Of a stretch of 64,000 bases of DNA, positions 46,791 to 57,551 are shown piece by piece. The position numbers and the translations under genes were made by a program. Source of the DNA: Leptospira barantonii (GTDB lineage Bacteria; Spirochaetota; Leptospiria; Leptospirales; Leptospiraceae); the NCBI RefSeq assembly GCF_002811925.1, contig NZ_NPDS01000001.1, forward strand, positions 248,001 to 312,000, given 5' to 3'. The notes beneath the pieces were generated by a model. The model saw nothing but the letters and a program-made list of their open reading frames with translations, did not search any database and was not told where the DNA came from. The first letter of the stretch is position 1, and every line of letters begins with the position of its first letter.

Positions 46791-49139
46791 CTAATGTTTT
46801 ACTTTGATTTCGAAGTCCGCCAGGAATTCTTCCTGAATTCTGGATTCGATCGCTCTTCCGCTTCTGGATTCCCGCACTAAGGAGATCGCTTCCTTCGCGT
46901 CGAGTTTTTCCTTCCAGATCGTATACGCCGCGGCCAAGGTTCCCGATCTTCCCAAACCTCCCACGCAGTGTATGAGAACTTTTCCGTTTTTTGAGATCGC
47001 TTTGTCCATCCATTCCAACGCGGGAATCGCCTGGTCGAACAAGGGCGCGGTCTGATCCAAAACCGGACAATGATAGACTTTCAATCCGTGTTTTTCGTAT
47101 TGCGTTTTGAGATCCTTCACTCCGTATTCTAAAAATTCGTTTTCGGTCAACAGACAAAGTATATGAGTGATTCCTTCTTTTTGAATCGTGTCTATGTCCT
47201 CTTCCAAATTTCTATCACGATCCTTTCTTCCCGGAAGAATGGTGAGTCCGATCTTCGAAAAATTTTGATCGTGCGGATCCGTTTTGAGAAAATCGATTCG
47301 AAGAGTTTTGGATCTTTGAATGTATTCTCGGATTCCTTCTATACAAAGACTTCCGTGATACAAGGCCCATTTCTTTTGCCATTCGTTCGATTCGTCGAAA
47401 GAAAGTGTGTGCATCGCGTATCGAAGTGCGGCCGCGTGTAGTTGATACGGATCGCGATCCATTCTTATCAAGGAAGGATAAAAAGAACGGAGATGTGAGA
47501 TCACTGAATAAGCCTTTGCGATCTTAGGATGTTTCCAAATTCTTTTGGAAGTTTCGGGAAGCGGAACTCCTAAGTCCGCGACTTTCATCAGTTCGTCGCT
47601 GAGTAGAATCGCTTCTTTCCATTCTTCGACGTTTTGAATTTTCGTGAATATGAATAGAATGTCGTTCTCGAGTTTGATCAGATCTCGGAGAATATGTCCT
47701 TTGTGAGTGTGAAAAAAATCGATCAACCACACGTTGTTCTGAGCGTCCAGTATGATGTTGGCCCCGTTTAAATCCCCGTGTACATAAGAAGTATAATGAG
47801 CGACGGCCGCGTATTCTTTAAGAGAAACCAGATCCTCTTCGTAGAATTTACAAACGTTTCGAACGGAAACTCCGGAATCGATTTCGATCGTATCGCCCGT
47901 GGCCGGTTTCCCGAGAATGGTTTCGGTTCTTTTGCGAACACCCGGCGCATACTTGGATTGAAAATCATAATATTCTAATAAGTTTAACTTCTCTTGGGAG
48001 GCCGCTTCGTATAGTTTTCCGAGTTGTTTTAAGAACACCACGTCTAGGACGGAGTTCAATTCCTGCACATTCTCCGAATTTTCAAACGTTTTTTGGAACG
48101 TTCTTACGTTCCCTTCGAGCATTGCCGCGTAACGGTATTTGATCGCACCCCTTGTTTCCAGTTCGGCGAAGTCCACGATCGAAGGAGCGTTGTTTCCGAG
48201 AACCTCTTCGATTCTTTCAAAGGAAATTCTTTCCTTGGCGATCAAATCCCTAGGCCCGATCTTAATCACGGAAGGAACCTGATTGTGACCGATGTGATCC
48301 ACCGACTTGGATTTTAATACAACATTGCCGGAAAACCCTCCGTCCAAACAACGGAACTCCACGTCTTTACAATCGCGGAAAAGATATAGAAGAAGTTTTT
48401 CGTCCGTATCTCCGATCCTGTACGAATCGTCGTAACGAAAATGATCCGTTGAAATTCTAGAGTGTGTGATTCTTTTTTCCAAGTTAGGAACGGTCCCGCT
48501 TAAAAAGGAAGTGAACGCTCCGATGGACGGAAAAATTTTTACGCCTAAAATTTCGCGCATCTGATCCAAGGCAATGAAGTGCATTCCGATCGAAGAGGAC
48601 GCGGTAAGAGCGGGGCAGATCGCCAACTCCCATTCGGGATAACGAGTTCTGAGATCGTATGCAAGAAATTGAATCTTTGCTTCGGTCCAAACTCCGGTGA
48701 TTCCCACCTTGATCGAATGTCCTTTTAACGGTTTGAGAATTTCCTCCAAGGACGTGTCCACAAAATCGTTCAAACCGGACGCGTTTACGATTTCGTGTCT
48801 GTCCTTTTGATTTCCGATCCAGGATTCGAAAACGAACTCGGCGCCTTTGGTATTTTTAATACAATGAGAACCGAATTGGGAAAGATGTTCTTTTTGAGAA
48901 GAATCCGTTAGGTCGTGCCAGTCGCGTATATGAACGATCCAAAGATCTTTTTTATCCACGGAATAAGCCCATTCTATCAAAGAATGAACCGGACCGTATT
49001 CGACCATCTCGCCTAATAGACGTTTTGCTTCCTGATAACCGACGTGTAAAGCGTTTGGAAGCGGATCGTATTTTTCGATGAGAGCCGTAAAATCGTTTTG
49101 AAGACATTGAGTGAAAAGAATCGCTTTGGGAAGGTGCAT
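46791..49139 (-). CDS. Fusion of isochorismatase-like pseudoenzyme, APH-type kinase and dual-specificity phosphatase
   Basis: A 782-residue cytosolic protein with three domains. Residues 1-210 are isochorismatase/nicotinamidase-like (LQNDF, HIRDWH, GSHCIKNTKGAEF), but the catalytic Asp position is Cys12 and the nucleophilic Cys position is Lys155, so hydrolysis is unlikely. Residues about 235-560 are a kinase of the aminoglycoside-phosphotransferase fold: glycine loop GGFSGN (267-272), Lys293, catalytic loop H454-G-D456 to N461, and metal-binding Asp474. Residues about 630-782 are a dual-specificity phosphatase with H724-C725 to R731 and candidate acid Asp695. Kinase and phosphatase motifs are complete. 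It stands alone, convergent with the cyclase-like genes. Confidence 0.85.
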   Translation of the reverse strand: MHLPKAILFTQCLQNDFTALIEKYDPLPNALHVGYQEAKRLLGEMVEYGPVHSLIEWAYSVDKKDLWIVHIRDWHDLTDSSQKEHLSQFGSHCIKNTKGAEFVFESWIGNQKDRHEIVNASGLNDFVDTSLEEILKPLKGHSIKVGITGVWTEAKIQFLAYDLRTRYPEWELAICPALTASSSIGMHFIALDQMREILGVKIFPSIGAFTSFLSGTVPNLEKRITHSRISTDHFRYDDSYRIGDTDEKLLLYLFRDCKDVEFRCLDGGFSGNVVLKSKSVDHIGHNQVPSVIKIGPRDLIAKERISFERIEEVLGNNAPSIVDFAELETRGAIKYRYAAMLEGNVRTFQKTFENSENVQELNSVLDVVFLKQLGKLYEAASQEKLNLLEYYDFQSKYAPGVRKRTETILGKPATGDTIEIDSGVSVRNVCKFYEEDLVSLKEYAAVAHYTSYVHGDLNGANIILDAQNNVWLIDFFHTHKGHILRDLIKLENDILFIFTKIQNVEEWKEAILLSDELMKVADLGVPLPETSKRIWKHPKIAKAYSVISHLRSFYPSLIRMDRDPYQLHAAALRYAMHTLSFDESNEWQKKWALYHGSLCIEGIREYIQRSKTLRIDFLKTDPHDQNFSKIGLTILPGRKDRDRNLEEDIDTIQKEGITHILCLLTENEFLEYGVKDLKTQYEKHGLKVYHCPVLDQTAPLFDQAIPALEWMDKAISKNGKVLIHCVGGLGRSGTLAAAYTIWKEKLDAKEAISLVRESRSGRAIESRIQEEFLADFEIKVKH

Positions 49140-49416
49140 GAGTTTTTAAAACAATCGATGGATTGGGAAAGAAACGGTATCTAAAAAAACGAAAAAAATC
49201 AATCCGTTTTATAGGACGTTCATTCCTCTTTTCGAAAAGAAATCGTATCAAAATAGAATAATATTCAAATTAACGGTTCGTTCTTAAATTATGTTTTTTT
49301 AGTCCGATTGTTAGATAAAAAACTTTTTTTTGTCATTTTGTTCACTTCGTACGCAATAATAGATTGACTGAAGGTTCGATTTCCTTAAATTACATTTTTC
49401 GAATGGTAGCCTATCT

Positions 49417-50352
49417 ATGAAACGATTTGTCATAATTTTAAGTTTAGTTTCCGTTTCTTATGCACTCGCAGTGTTTTATTTTTCGGATCAGATCATTCAT
49501 TTTAAGAAAAAAACTTTAGAAGAAGATAAAAGGGAGCAGAACATCGCGTCTCTCGCCAAATTCGGTTTAGACGATAATCCTACCGAGGTAACGATTCCTT
49601 TAAACCAAGTCACGATCAAGGCTTGGTTGTTCGAACCGAAACATAAGAAACGTTGCGGTTCGGTGATTACTCACGGTTATACGGTCACTCGATACGCGGT
49701 TCTCAAATACGCGCAGTTTTTTTATCGTTTGGGATGTTCTTCCCTGGTTTATGACGTTCGTTATCACGGTTTGAGTACGGGAGAATCGTCCACTTACGGT
49801 TATTACGAGAAGGACGATCTTTTGGATATCATACAGTGGTTTAAAAACAGAACCGGTTTGAAATCCTCCGAAATTGCGATCGCCGGTCAATCCATGGGCG
49901 CCGCGATTTCTCTACTCGCTCTTGCGAAGTCGGGGGAACGATTCTCCTTTCTTCTTGCGGATTCTTCTTACAGCAAGGCCACTGCGGTGTTTCAAGAACG
50001 GGCCATCGTTCAATATTCTTCTTTGATCTTGACGATGTTGCCTTCCGCGATATGGCTTGCGTCTGTGCGATCGGGTGCGGACTTAAAGGATTCTTCCCCC
50101 GAGTCTTTTGCGGAGGATATCAAAACTCCGACCTTGTTGATGCACTCCGCCGCGGACATTGCGACTTTGCCTTCTCATTCGGAAAGAATTTTCTCCAAGT
50201 TATCCGTTCAGGAAAAGGAAATTCACCTAACAACGTGGAATGCGAAACACAGCGAGAATTGGAACAGAAATCCGAAAGAATACGAACGGATCATACGTTC
50301 CTTCATCATCCGTTATAGAATCGCACCCTTTTACAACCTCATCGAACGTTAG
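49417..50352 (+). CDS. Alpha/beta hydrolase with N-terminal membrane anchor
   Basis: A 311-residue protein with one N-terminal hydrophobic helix (about 4-22) and an alpha/beta-hydrolase domain. The nucleophile elbow is GQSMGAA, the acid is probably in LMHSAADIATLP and the His in NAKHSEN. HGYTVTRYAVLK forms the oxyanion region. It resembles YqkD/FrsA-like serine esterases or peptidases facing the periplasm. Its stop overlaps the opposite-strand gene's stop by 4 bp. Confidence 0.88.
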   Translation: MKRFVIILSLVSVSYALAVFYFSDQIIHFKKKTLEEDKREQNIASLAKFGLDDNPTEVTIPLNQVTIKAWLFEPKHKKRCGSVITHGYTVTRYAVLKYAQFFYRLGCSSLVYDVRYHGLSTGESSTYGYYEKDDLLDIIQWFKNRTGLKSSEIAIAGQSMGAAISLLALAKSGERFSFLLADSSYSKATAVFQERAIVQYSSLILTMLPSAIWLASVRSGADLKDSSPESFAEDIKTPTLLMHSAADIATLPSHSERIFSKLSVQEKEIHLTTWNAKHSENWNRNPKEYERIIRSFIIRYRIAPFYNLIER

Positions 50353-51992
50353 GAGTTTCTTTCTCCGTCCGAGTTGTTGTTTTTTCCGTTCTCGGATTGA
50401 TTTTGATAGTTATCGATAAATCGTTTTATGATTTCGTAATCCAATACTTTTTGAACGATTCCCGATTGGATGATTCCCTGCTGAGTCTGTTTGATCATCT
50501 GATGAGAATTGTCCAAAAACTTCGCGTATTCGATATAGGTTTTGTAGATCGGAGAAAGAATCTTATAACCCATTGTCTTCGGCAACGCGCCTTGACCGTC
50601 CAAATATCTGGACATGTCGCGATAGAGTTCGTTCCAACGCATCGGATCCAGTTTTAGACCGCCGTATGTTCCCACCCTTCTGTGAACCATGATTACGTCC
50701 AGAACCAGTTCTCTCGTTTTATGAAGAGTGTATTTGATTCCGGTTTTTTCAAAACCTAAAGGTTCGTACACTTTCCAAAGATAAGGATCGGAAGCCGCAA
50801 CGATATAGGATTTGTTGGTCGTGATCAAAACGTGGAAGATTCTTTCGAAGATTCCCATCAGAATATCGCTTTTGCGATAATCGTGATGCATACACAAACC
50901 CACAACTTCGATCATGTCCTTAGGATTCGGAAGTTTTTTGAATTCTTCCGGTTTGATATGTCTTTGCAGTTCGAAAGGGATGTCTTCTCCGTTTGCAAAG
51001 AATACGTTCGCACTTCCGATCAGACGATTGTGATGCCAAGCGGTGATAATCCTACTGTTCGGATCGTACCAATGGGAAACGTCCGAAAGATCCGCTTCCT
51101 TACTCAGTTTTTTAACCGCGGAATACGCAAGTTTTCTTAACTTCAATACTTCGACGTATTCCTGCTGAGACTTGACGAAACGATACGTCATGATGTTTTT
51201 TATATTAGCGGTATTGAATCCGATTTTTCTCAGAGCGAACGGACCGATGTCTATCAATCGGAGAAAATAACGGACGATCGCCTTTTCTGTGTTTTCCGAA
51301 AGAAAATCTATGTTCGCCAAGAAGCTGATCCCGCCGGCGATCGGACGAACGGCCTCGACCTTTGCGTGAATCGGTTCGTTACCCGTGAATAGATTCAGAC
51401 TGAAGACGATTTCCATGGAAGGGAAGATCGCAAGAGACAGATCGTAGTTTTCGATCAGGAATTGTTTTTTGGAGATTCGTTTCACTTTGATAAGCGAAGT
51501 CTGATCGTATAAAAAAGGATGATCCATTAAACCGAAAAGAGGAATCTGATCCGAGATTTCCATGAGGCTTTCGGCTTTATCGCCGAACATATCCTCCGAA
51601 CCCAAAAGACGATGAAGTCCCAATCGAACCGGTTGGTTCTCCTTTTGCGATTTGTTGGCGATACGACAGATGAAGTTGTACGGGTTTGTGTCTTTCGGTG
51701 AAAGTCTGAAGTCTACCTTGATCGAAATGTTTTCCTTGAGTTCGTCGTTCGATAAATCCAAATTCTTATCCAGACTTTCGATTCCGAGTCCCAGGGAGGA
51801 ATAATCCAAAACCTTGAATTCTTTCGTTTCCTTCCAGTTCGGATGAGAAGCGAACAGAATGATGTCCCCGCCCATACGAACGTCGATACGGCCGTGTTCC
51901 CTTCTTTCGGTCGAAGGGGCGTATTGTTTTACTTTTTTAATATTCGAAATTAAGGTGTCTTCACTGTTCACTGTGGTTTCCGTTATTCTCAT
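50349..51992 (-). CDS. PilZ and GNAT-like acyltransferase fusion protein
   Basis: A 547-residue cytosolic protein. Residues about 28-140 are a PilZ domain with both c-di-GMP motifs intact (RREHGR and DYSSLGLG). A second PilZ-like barrel without clear motifs follows (about 150-245). Residues about 270-440 resemble an N-acyl-amino-acid-synthase/GNAT fold (LRKLAYSAV, RLIGSANVFF, VVGLCMHHDYRKSDILMG, YEPLGFEKTG). The C-terminus is helical. This suggests acyl transfer controlled by c-di-GMP. The ATG lies inside the end of the PP2C gene (32-bp overlap); a GTG at 51971 would shorten the overlap to 11 bp. Confidence 0.8.
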   Translation of the reverse strand: MRITETTVNSEDTLISNIKKVKQYAPSTERREHGRIDVRMGGDIILFASHPNWKETKEFKVLDYSSLGLGIESLDKNLDLSNDELKENISIKVDFRLSPKDTNPYNFICRIANKSQKENQPVRLGLHRLLGSEDMFGDKAESLMEISDQIPLFGLMDHPFLYDQTSLIKVKRISKKQFLIENYDLSLAIFPSMEIVFSLNLFTGNEPIHAKVEAVRPIAGGISFLANIDFLSENTEKAIVRYFLRLIDIGPFALRKIGFNTANIKNIMTYRFVKSQQEYVEVLKLRKLAYSAVKKLSKEADLSDVSHWYDPNSRIITAWHHNRLIGSANVFFANGEDIPFELQRHIKPEEFKKLPNPKDMIEVVGLCMHHDYRKSDILMGIFERIFHVLITTNKSYIVAASDPYLWKVYEPLGFEKTGIKYTLHKTRELVLDVIMVHRRVGTYGGLKLDPMRWNELYRDMSRYLDGQGALPKTMGYKILSPIYKTYIEYAKFLDNSHQMIKQTQQGIIQSGIVQKVLDYEIIKRFIDNYQNQSENGKNNNSDGERNS

Positions 51993-54837
51993 AATATTTG
52001 GCCTCGTTGATCAACATCGTAGCGCGGCTTACGTCGCCGGCGGTCTGATATATTTCTGAAAGATGTATTAAGTTTTGTTTATGTTCCGGATTTCTAAGTC
52101 TGAGTCTTTCTCCGAAGTCGGTCGCGTTCTTTATGTTGCCAGAATTCTTATAACATTTGGAAAGAATAAAAAGACAATCGGAATCGTCCGGGCTTGTGTT
52201 GCTGTAGTGAAGCGCGATTTCCGCCGCTTTTTGATATTGTTTTTTTTGAATATAGGCGTTTGTAAGAAGTTTGAGAATTTTTCTGCTTCTTTGATAGATC
52301 GGATCTTTCGCGAGAATCTCTTCGAGAAGAGGAATCGTATCGTCGTAGTTTTTCTGTTTGAATTCCTGATGCGCTTTTTTGTAAGCCTTGTTGATCTCTT
52401 CGGATTCAACGAGTTCTACCGCGTTGTTCAGTCTGTATTCCACTCGGATCAGGGAGATGTCGTCCGTAACTTCTCCGGCGCCTTTGATCTGTTTGACGAT
52501 CTCTTGCAGATTTGCGTTCGCTCTTTCCACACATCGTAAGAAGAGTTCCTCGTTTTCGTTCATGTTCGAACCGGATTCGTCTTGGATGAGAATGTCGTCC
52601 CTTCCGTCCGAACCGATCAACAATACGTCGTCCGGTTGAAACTGAAACGTGTTGATGTGAAGACTAGTTTCCATGTTGATCGGCATTCCGAGTTTTCTAT
52701 AAAAGAAACGATGAGGAAGAAAGTTCGCTACCCCGTCCCTGTAGTAAGCGGGAAGGGGATGTTCCGCGTTCATATAATACAGAAGACCGGATTCTTCGTC
52801 GAGAAGACAGACAAAAACGGAAACGAGCATCGTGCCGTCGAAGCTCGTGAATATATTATGAAGTTCTATAAAAGTATTCTTTAACCAACGCTCCGGAAAA
52901 AGATTCATCACGTCGAAGGAATTTCTGGAACGTTCCAAGATCGCTTCGAATACGGAGCCGAGAACTAACGCACCTCCGGCTCCCTGCATGGACTTACCCA
53001 TCGCGTCTCCGTTGAGAATGACGGAATAACTTTTTCCCTTGAGAGTGATCTTACTCGAAACACAAAGATCTCCCCCGATCTCGGAAGCCCAACGTTTGAA
53101 TTGAAATTTCTTTTTTTGTTCGGTTAAGAATTCTACGAATACGTTTTCCGATGAGGATTTGTTCTGACCGAGAGGTTGAATCAAAAGAGAAGTGAGATAA
53201 TAGTCCGCGTCCTGTTTCGTTTTGAGTTCTTGAACCTTCTCCAAACTTTGTTGAAGTTCGGTAGTTCTTTCTACGACTTTCTCTTCCAGAGTTTCCGCGT
53301 AGTCTTGCAGTTTTTCCTGAGCCGATCGAATCGAAGCAACCATGTGATTGAAGGATCTGGACAGGAATCCGATCTCGTCCTCGGCTTGCACCGGAACGGA
53401 AACCTCGTATTGACCTTCGTTGACTTCCTTAACTCCGCTTAAAAGAGACATCAAAGGACGGATCAATCCTCCGTGGAATAGATAAGGGAATAATAATAGA
53501 ATCAACAATGCGGTGAACACGATCAAGGTCGCCATCTTTAGAACGATCGAATGAACCATCTCCATATAAGAAGAATACGGATAAGCGACCTCGTAGATGG
53601 AATCCCCGCTTTTAAACAGATAACGAACGAGAAGAATCGTTTCTCCGTTCGCCAGTTTTAAGGATCGATACATACGATTGGAAACGGATACGGAGGAATT
53701 CTCCTCGATTCCGTAATAGTCTTTCCATTCGTTTTTCGAGGATAAAACCTTGTTTTGAATCTTCTTTAGATACTTTCCCATTTCCGAAGCTTCGCTTTGG
53801 AACAGAAGTTTGGATTGGATCGCGTTGAGTTTTCTATGTTCTACTCGAAAGCCGGTAGCAAACAAGCCGTCGCTTTTCGGCCTGGAAGAAACGTATAAAA
53901 CGTTATCCGGAATTACAGATTTATCTAATTTACTAATATTCTTGATGATCGTTTCGATTTCTATGTTTCGAGCTTCGTCGAAATAGGTTTCGTTGATTCG
54001 AAACGTGATTCTCGAAACCACGCTGAGAATCGTCAAAGTGGTAACCAACGTGACCCCCACGATCTTAACCATAAACGAGGAGGGTTGGGGGGAATTGTTT
54101 AGATAGATGACCGTATAGATGAAAAGTTGCAGGCTCGTAGCGGATGTGAGAATGAGCTGAAAGTCCGCGAAGGAAATCTTATTGGCCGCGTACAGAACAT
54201 AGACCGCGGAAAAACAAGTGTGTAAAACGACCGCCCAACCGAAAGAACGAAGCATTCTCGCGTTCGGACTTAACAGATGAAAGAATTTCGTATCCGCGTT
54301 GTTTTCGATTTTTCTGAATTCTCTTTCTTCGCTGATCGTCTTACGAATGATAACGGTAAGAATCCAAAGAAACGTAAGAAAGTGAATCAAACCCATCGGC
54401 GCGGTGGATTGTGGAGTTTGAAATTCGAAAAGTTGCGTGTCGAAGTTGTAGAAAACTTCAGAATTAAGATTTTGTAATATATAATACAGATATCCGTAGA
54501 TACCCAACGCCGCTAAAATAAAAAAGAAAACGTAGGATTCCTTTTTGTTTCTATTCTTTGGAAAGGAATAGATGAACGAAAGAAGAACCAAATTCGAAAA
54601 ACAAGTATAAAGAGCGATGAGGAAACTCGCGGGTTTCGCGACTTCTTGAGTAAAGAGAGATGTTCTGAAAACGAAACCTACGTTGAGGATCAATGCAAAG
54701 AGAAAATAACCGACTAACAACCAGGTTTGTTTTGATTTTCCCTTCAAGCTCAAGAGGTAAACCAAGAGGAACGCGGAGAAAATCGTTCCGGAGATGTAAC
54801 CGATCGAGTAATAATTGAGCTGGAGAAAATTCGTCAT
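51961..54837 (-). CDS. Membrane sensor with HAMP, SpoIIE/PP2C phosphatase and TPR domains
   Basis: A 958-residue protein. Seven or more membrane helices (about 5-265), an extracytoplasmic segment (about 275-425), a further helix (about 430-450), a HAMP linker and coiled coil (about 455-545), a SpoIIE-type phosphatase (about 560-780) and TPR repeats (about 790-940) follow in order. PP2C motifs GGDLC, NGDAMGKSMQG, MNAEHPLP, IGSDGRDD and TDDISLI are present, some non-standard. It probably senses an envelope signal and controls a phosphoprotein. The overlapping downstream gene is the PilZ-acyltransferase, a likely functional partner. Confidence 0.88.
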   Translation of the reverse strand: MTNFLQLNYYSIGYISGTIFSAFLLVYLLSLKGKSKQTWLLVGYFLFALILNVGFVFRTSLFTQEVAKPASFLIALYTCFSNLVLLSFIYSFPKNRNKKESYVFFFILAALGIYGYLYYILQNLNSEVFYNFDTQLFEFQTPQSTAPMGLIHFLTFLWILTVIIRKTISEEREFRKIENNADTKFFHLLSPNARMLRSFGWAVVLHTCFSAVYVLYAANKISFADFQLILTSATSLQLFIYTVIYLNNSPQPSSFMVKIVGVTLVTTLTILSVVSRITFRINETYFDEARNIEIETIIKNISKLDKSVIPDNVLYVSSRPKSDGLFATGFRVEHRKLNAIQSKLLFQSEASEMGKYLKKIQNKVLSSKNEWKDYYGIEENSSVSVSNRMYRSLKLANGETILLVRYLFKSGDSIYEVAYPYSSYMEMVHSIVLKMATLIVFTALLILLLFPYLFHGGLIRPLMSLLSGVKEVNEGQYEVSVPVQAEDEIGFLSRSFNHMVASIRSAQEKLQDYAETLEEKVVERTTELQQSLEKVQELKTKQDADYYLTSLLIQPLGQNKSSSENVFVEFLTEQKKKFQFKRWASEIGGDLCVSSKITLKGKSYSVILNGDAMGKSMQGAGGALVLGSVFEAILERSRNSFDVMNLFPERWLKNTFIELHNIFTSFDGTMLVSVFVCLLDEESGLLYYMNAEHPLPAYYRDGVANFLPHRFFYRKLGMPINMETSLHINTFQFQPDDVLLIGSDGRDDILIQDESGSNMNENEELFLRCVERANANLQEIVKQIKGAGEVTDDISLIRVEYRLNNAVELVESEEINKAYKKAHQEFKQKNYDDTIPLLEEILAKDPIYQRSRKILKLLTNAYIQKKQYQKAAEIALHYSNTSPDDSDCLFILSKCYKNSGNIKNATDFGERLRLRNPEHKQNLIHLSEIYQTAGDVSRATMLINEAKYYENNGNHSEQ

Positions 54838-55100
54838 TGTAAATCCCTTTTCGAATCAAAAGCGTGAAAAATTCTGAAGGGATATTAAATGGAGTTGAAA
54901 TAATAGAGTCAAACGGTAAATTAATTTCCCCGTGAAATTTGATTATTATAGAACGGGCGAAATGAAAAGAAGGCAATGCGTATAGCGATCATTAGTTTAT
55001 CAGTCCGTTATATGGGAAATTAGGAATATCGTATAAGCTAATATCCTAATTTTAATGCGCCGCAAAAATTAAACAATGTCATTTGATAAAGAAGGTGAAA

Positions 55101-56087
55101 ATGAGCGAGTATGTAGGAAAGGATTATCTAAAAAAAGAATATTTGGAAATTCTTAAGAAGGGAAAACTTACGGAACAAGAGATCAACTTGTTTCTCGAGA
55201 AAAAACCGATCGGAGAAGACGTAATCATTCAGGCTTCCAGCGGAAGCACATCGGAACCTTTGTTGATTCCAAGGTCCAAATCGGACGTAGCGGACATAGC
55301 GAAGAGAGTGATTCGGCCTTATGTCGAATTCTATCAGACTTATCCCGAAAGAATCGCTTTGTTCGGCGGGATTTCTCATACGGAAGCCGCCGTTAAACTG
55401 CAGATGGGAGCGATTTCTATGAGATCGTTTCAACTCGACGAAGTGGATCAGTTAGACGGTTTCGATCCTCACGTCATCTCCTGTTATCCGAGCGTGATTC
55501 GAGAGTTGATCGACGACTCTTCCGTTTCACTTTCCAATCTGAAAGGAATCAAACTCGGCGGGGAAAGAATTTATTTCTCCGATATTAAGAAAATCTTTCA
55601 GAGATTTCCGGGAATCTTTCTGATCGAACAATACGGTTCGACCGAAATGCCCGCCGTTGCGTTAAGAACATTTAAGAACGCGGAGGACGAATCCGTTTAT
55701 GTTCTGCAAAAGGAAAGATTCTCCTATCAGATTCCAATGGAAGTGGACGGATGGCATCCTTTGATCGTTCAGGATAATTTTCCGGATCTTCTCTTTCCGA
55801 TCGGAAAGTTTTACGATATGGGAGACGACGTGTTTTGTAAAAACGGAAAAATCACGGACGTAAGAAGAAGAGGGGATCGTTCTTTTGATTATAGGGAAGA
55901 AGTGGAACAACTCCTGAACTTGGGTTTGACAAACGTTCAGATCGACACACAACAAGCGCAGGTTTTTTATTCGGGAGATTCTTCCTCGGACATCGGCTCG
56001 TATGCGATCAAGGGCAAAACCTATTCTCTTTTAAAACAAAAACTGAATCGGATTCATCCTTCCAATAAATTACCCGTTTTGGTTTGA
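55101..56087 (+). CDS. Short PaaK-like adenylate-forming ligase
   Basis: About 328 residues, shorter than the 420-440 of phenylacetate-CoA ligases. The ATP loop SSGSTSEPLLIPRS, the adenine region QYGSTEMPA and the hinge region GDDVFCKNGK...GDRSFDYREE are visible. The N-terminal part of the normal fold is missing and the C-terminal small domain is abbreviated. The closest analogues are LuxE/PaaK-type acyl-activating enzymes. The ATG at 55101 follows AAGGTG. There is no acyl-carrier or thioesterase partner nearby, so the substrate is unknown. Confidence 0.8.
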   Translation: MSEYVGKDYLKKEYLEILKKGKLTEQEINLFLEKKPIGEDVIIQASSGSTSEPLLIPRSKSDVADIAKRVIRPYVEFYQTYPERIALFGGISHTEAAVKLQMGAISMRSFQLDEVDQLDGFDPHVISCYPSVIRELIDDSSVSLSNLKGIKLGGERIYFSDIKKIFQRFPGIFLIEQYGSTEMPAVALRTFKNAEDESVYVLQKERFSYQIPMEVDGWHPLIVQDNFPDLLFPIGKFYDMGDDVFCKNGKITDVRRRGDRSFDYREEVEQLLNLGLTNVQIDTQQAQVFYSGDSSSDIGSYAIKGKTYSLLKQKLNRIHPSNKLPVLV

Positions 56088-56127
56088 GGACGGTTCGACG
56101 CGCGATTTAGAATCGTTCGATTCCAAT

Positions 56128-56164
56128 AAAAAACCCCGAAGGCTTTCGCTTCCGGGGTTTTTTT
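56128..56164. terminator. Bidirectional rho-independent terminator
   Basis: AAACCCCG...CCGGGGTTT forms a strong stem with an inner AAG/CTT extension and one bulged C, flanked by an A run on the left and a T run on the right. It sits between the convergent ligase and ccrA genes, so it can end both transcripts. Confidence 0.9.
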
Positions 56165-56193
56165 ATCCGAAGATCGGAGAAGTCGGTAAGAAA

Positions 56194-57442
<1,249 letters not shown>

Positions 57443-57486
57443 AGCACAGATTTCTGAACTTTGGTATTTGATCTACACCAATTTTG

Positions 57487-57537
57487 GTAGGAGTTCCCGC
57501 GTTTTTTCGTTTTACAAACGAATGTAGGAACTCCTTC
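57487..57537. repeat. Inverted pair of dispersed palindromic repeat units
   Basis: GTAGGAGTTCC (57487-57497) and GGAACTCCTTC (57527-57537) are inverted copies (10 of 11) related to the palindrome at 6671-6688. Between them is a small hairpin TCGTTT-tac-AAACGA. It lies between ccrA and the HEAT-like gene. Repeat family membership is inferred from the shared core. Confidence 0.6.
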
Positions 57538-57551
57538 GAATTCGGAAGCGG

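Noticed and set aside
46791..49139. Treating the triple-domain gene as two or three separate genes or a frameshift product
   Set aside because: One uninterrupted frame runs through all three domains with normal linkers and no internal ribosome-binding site.
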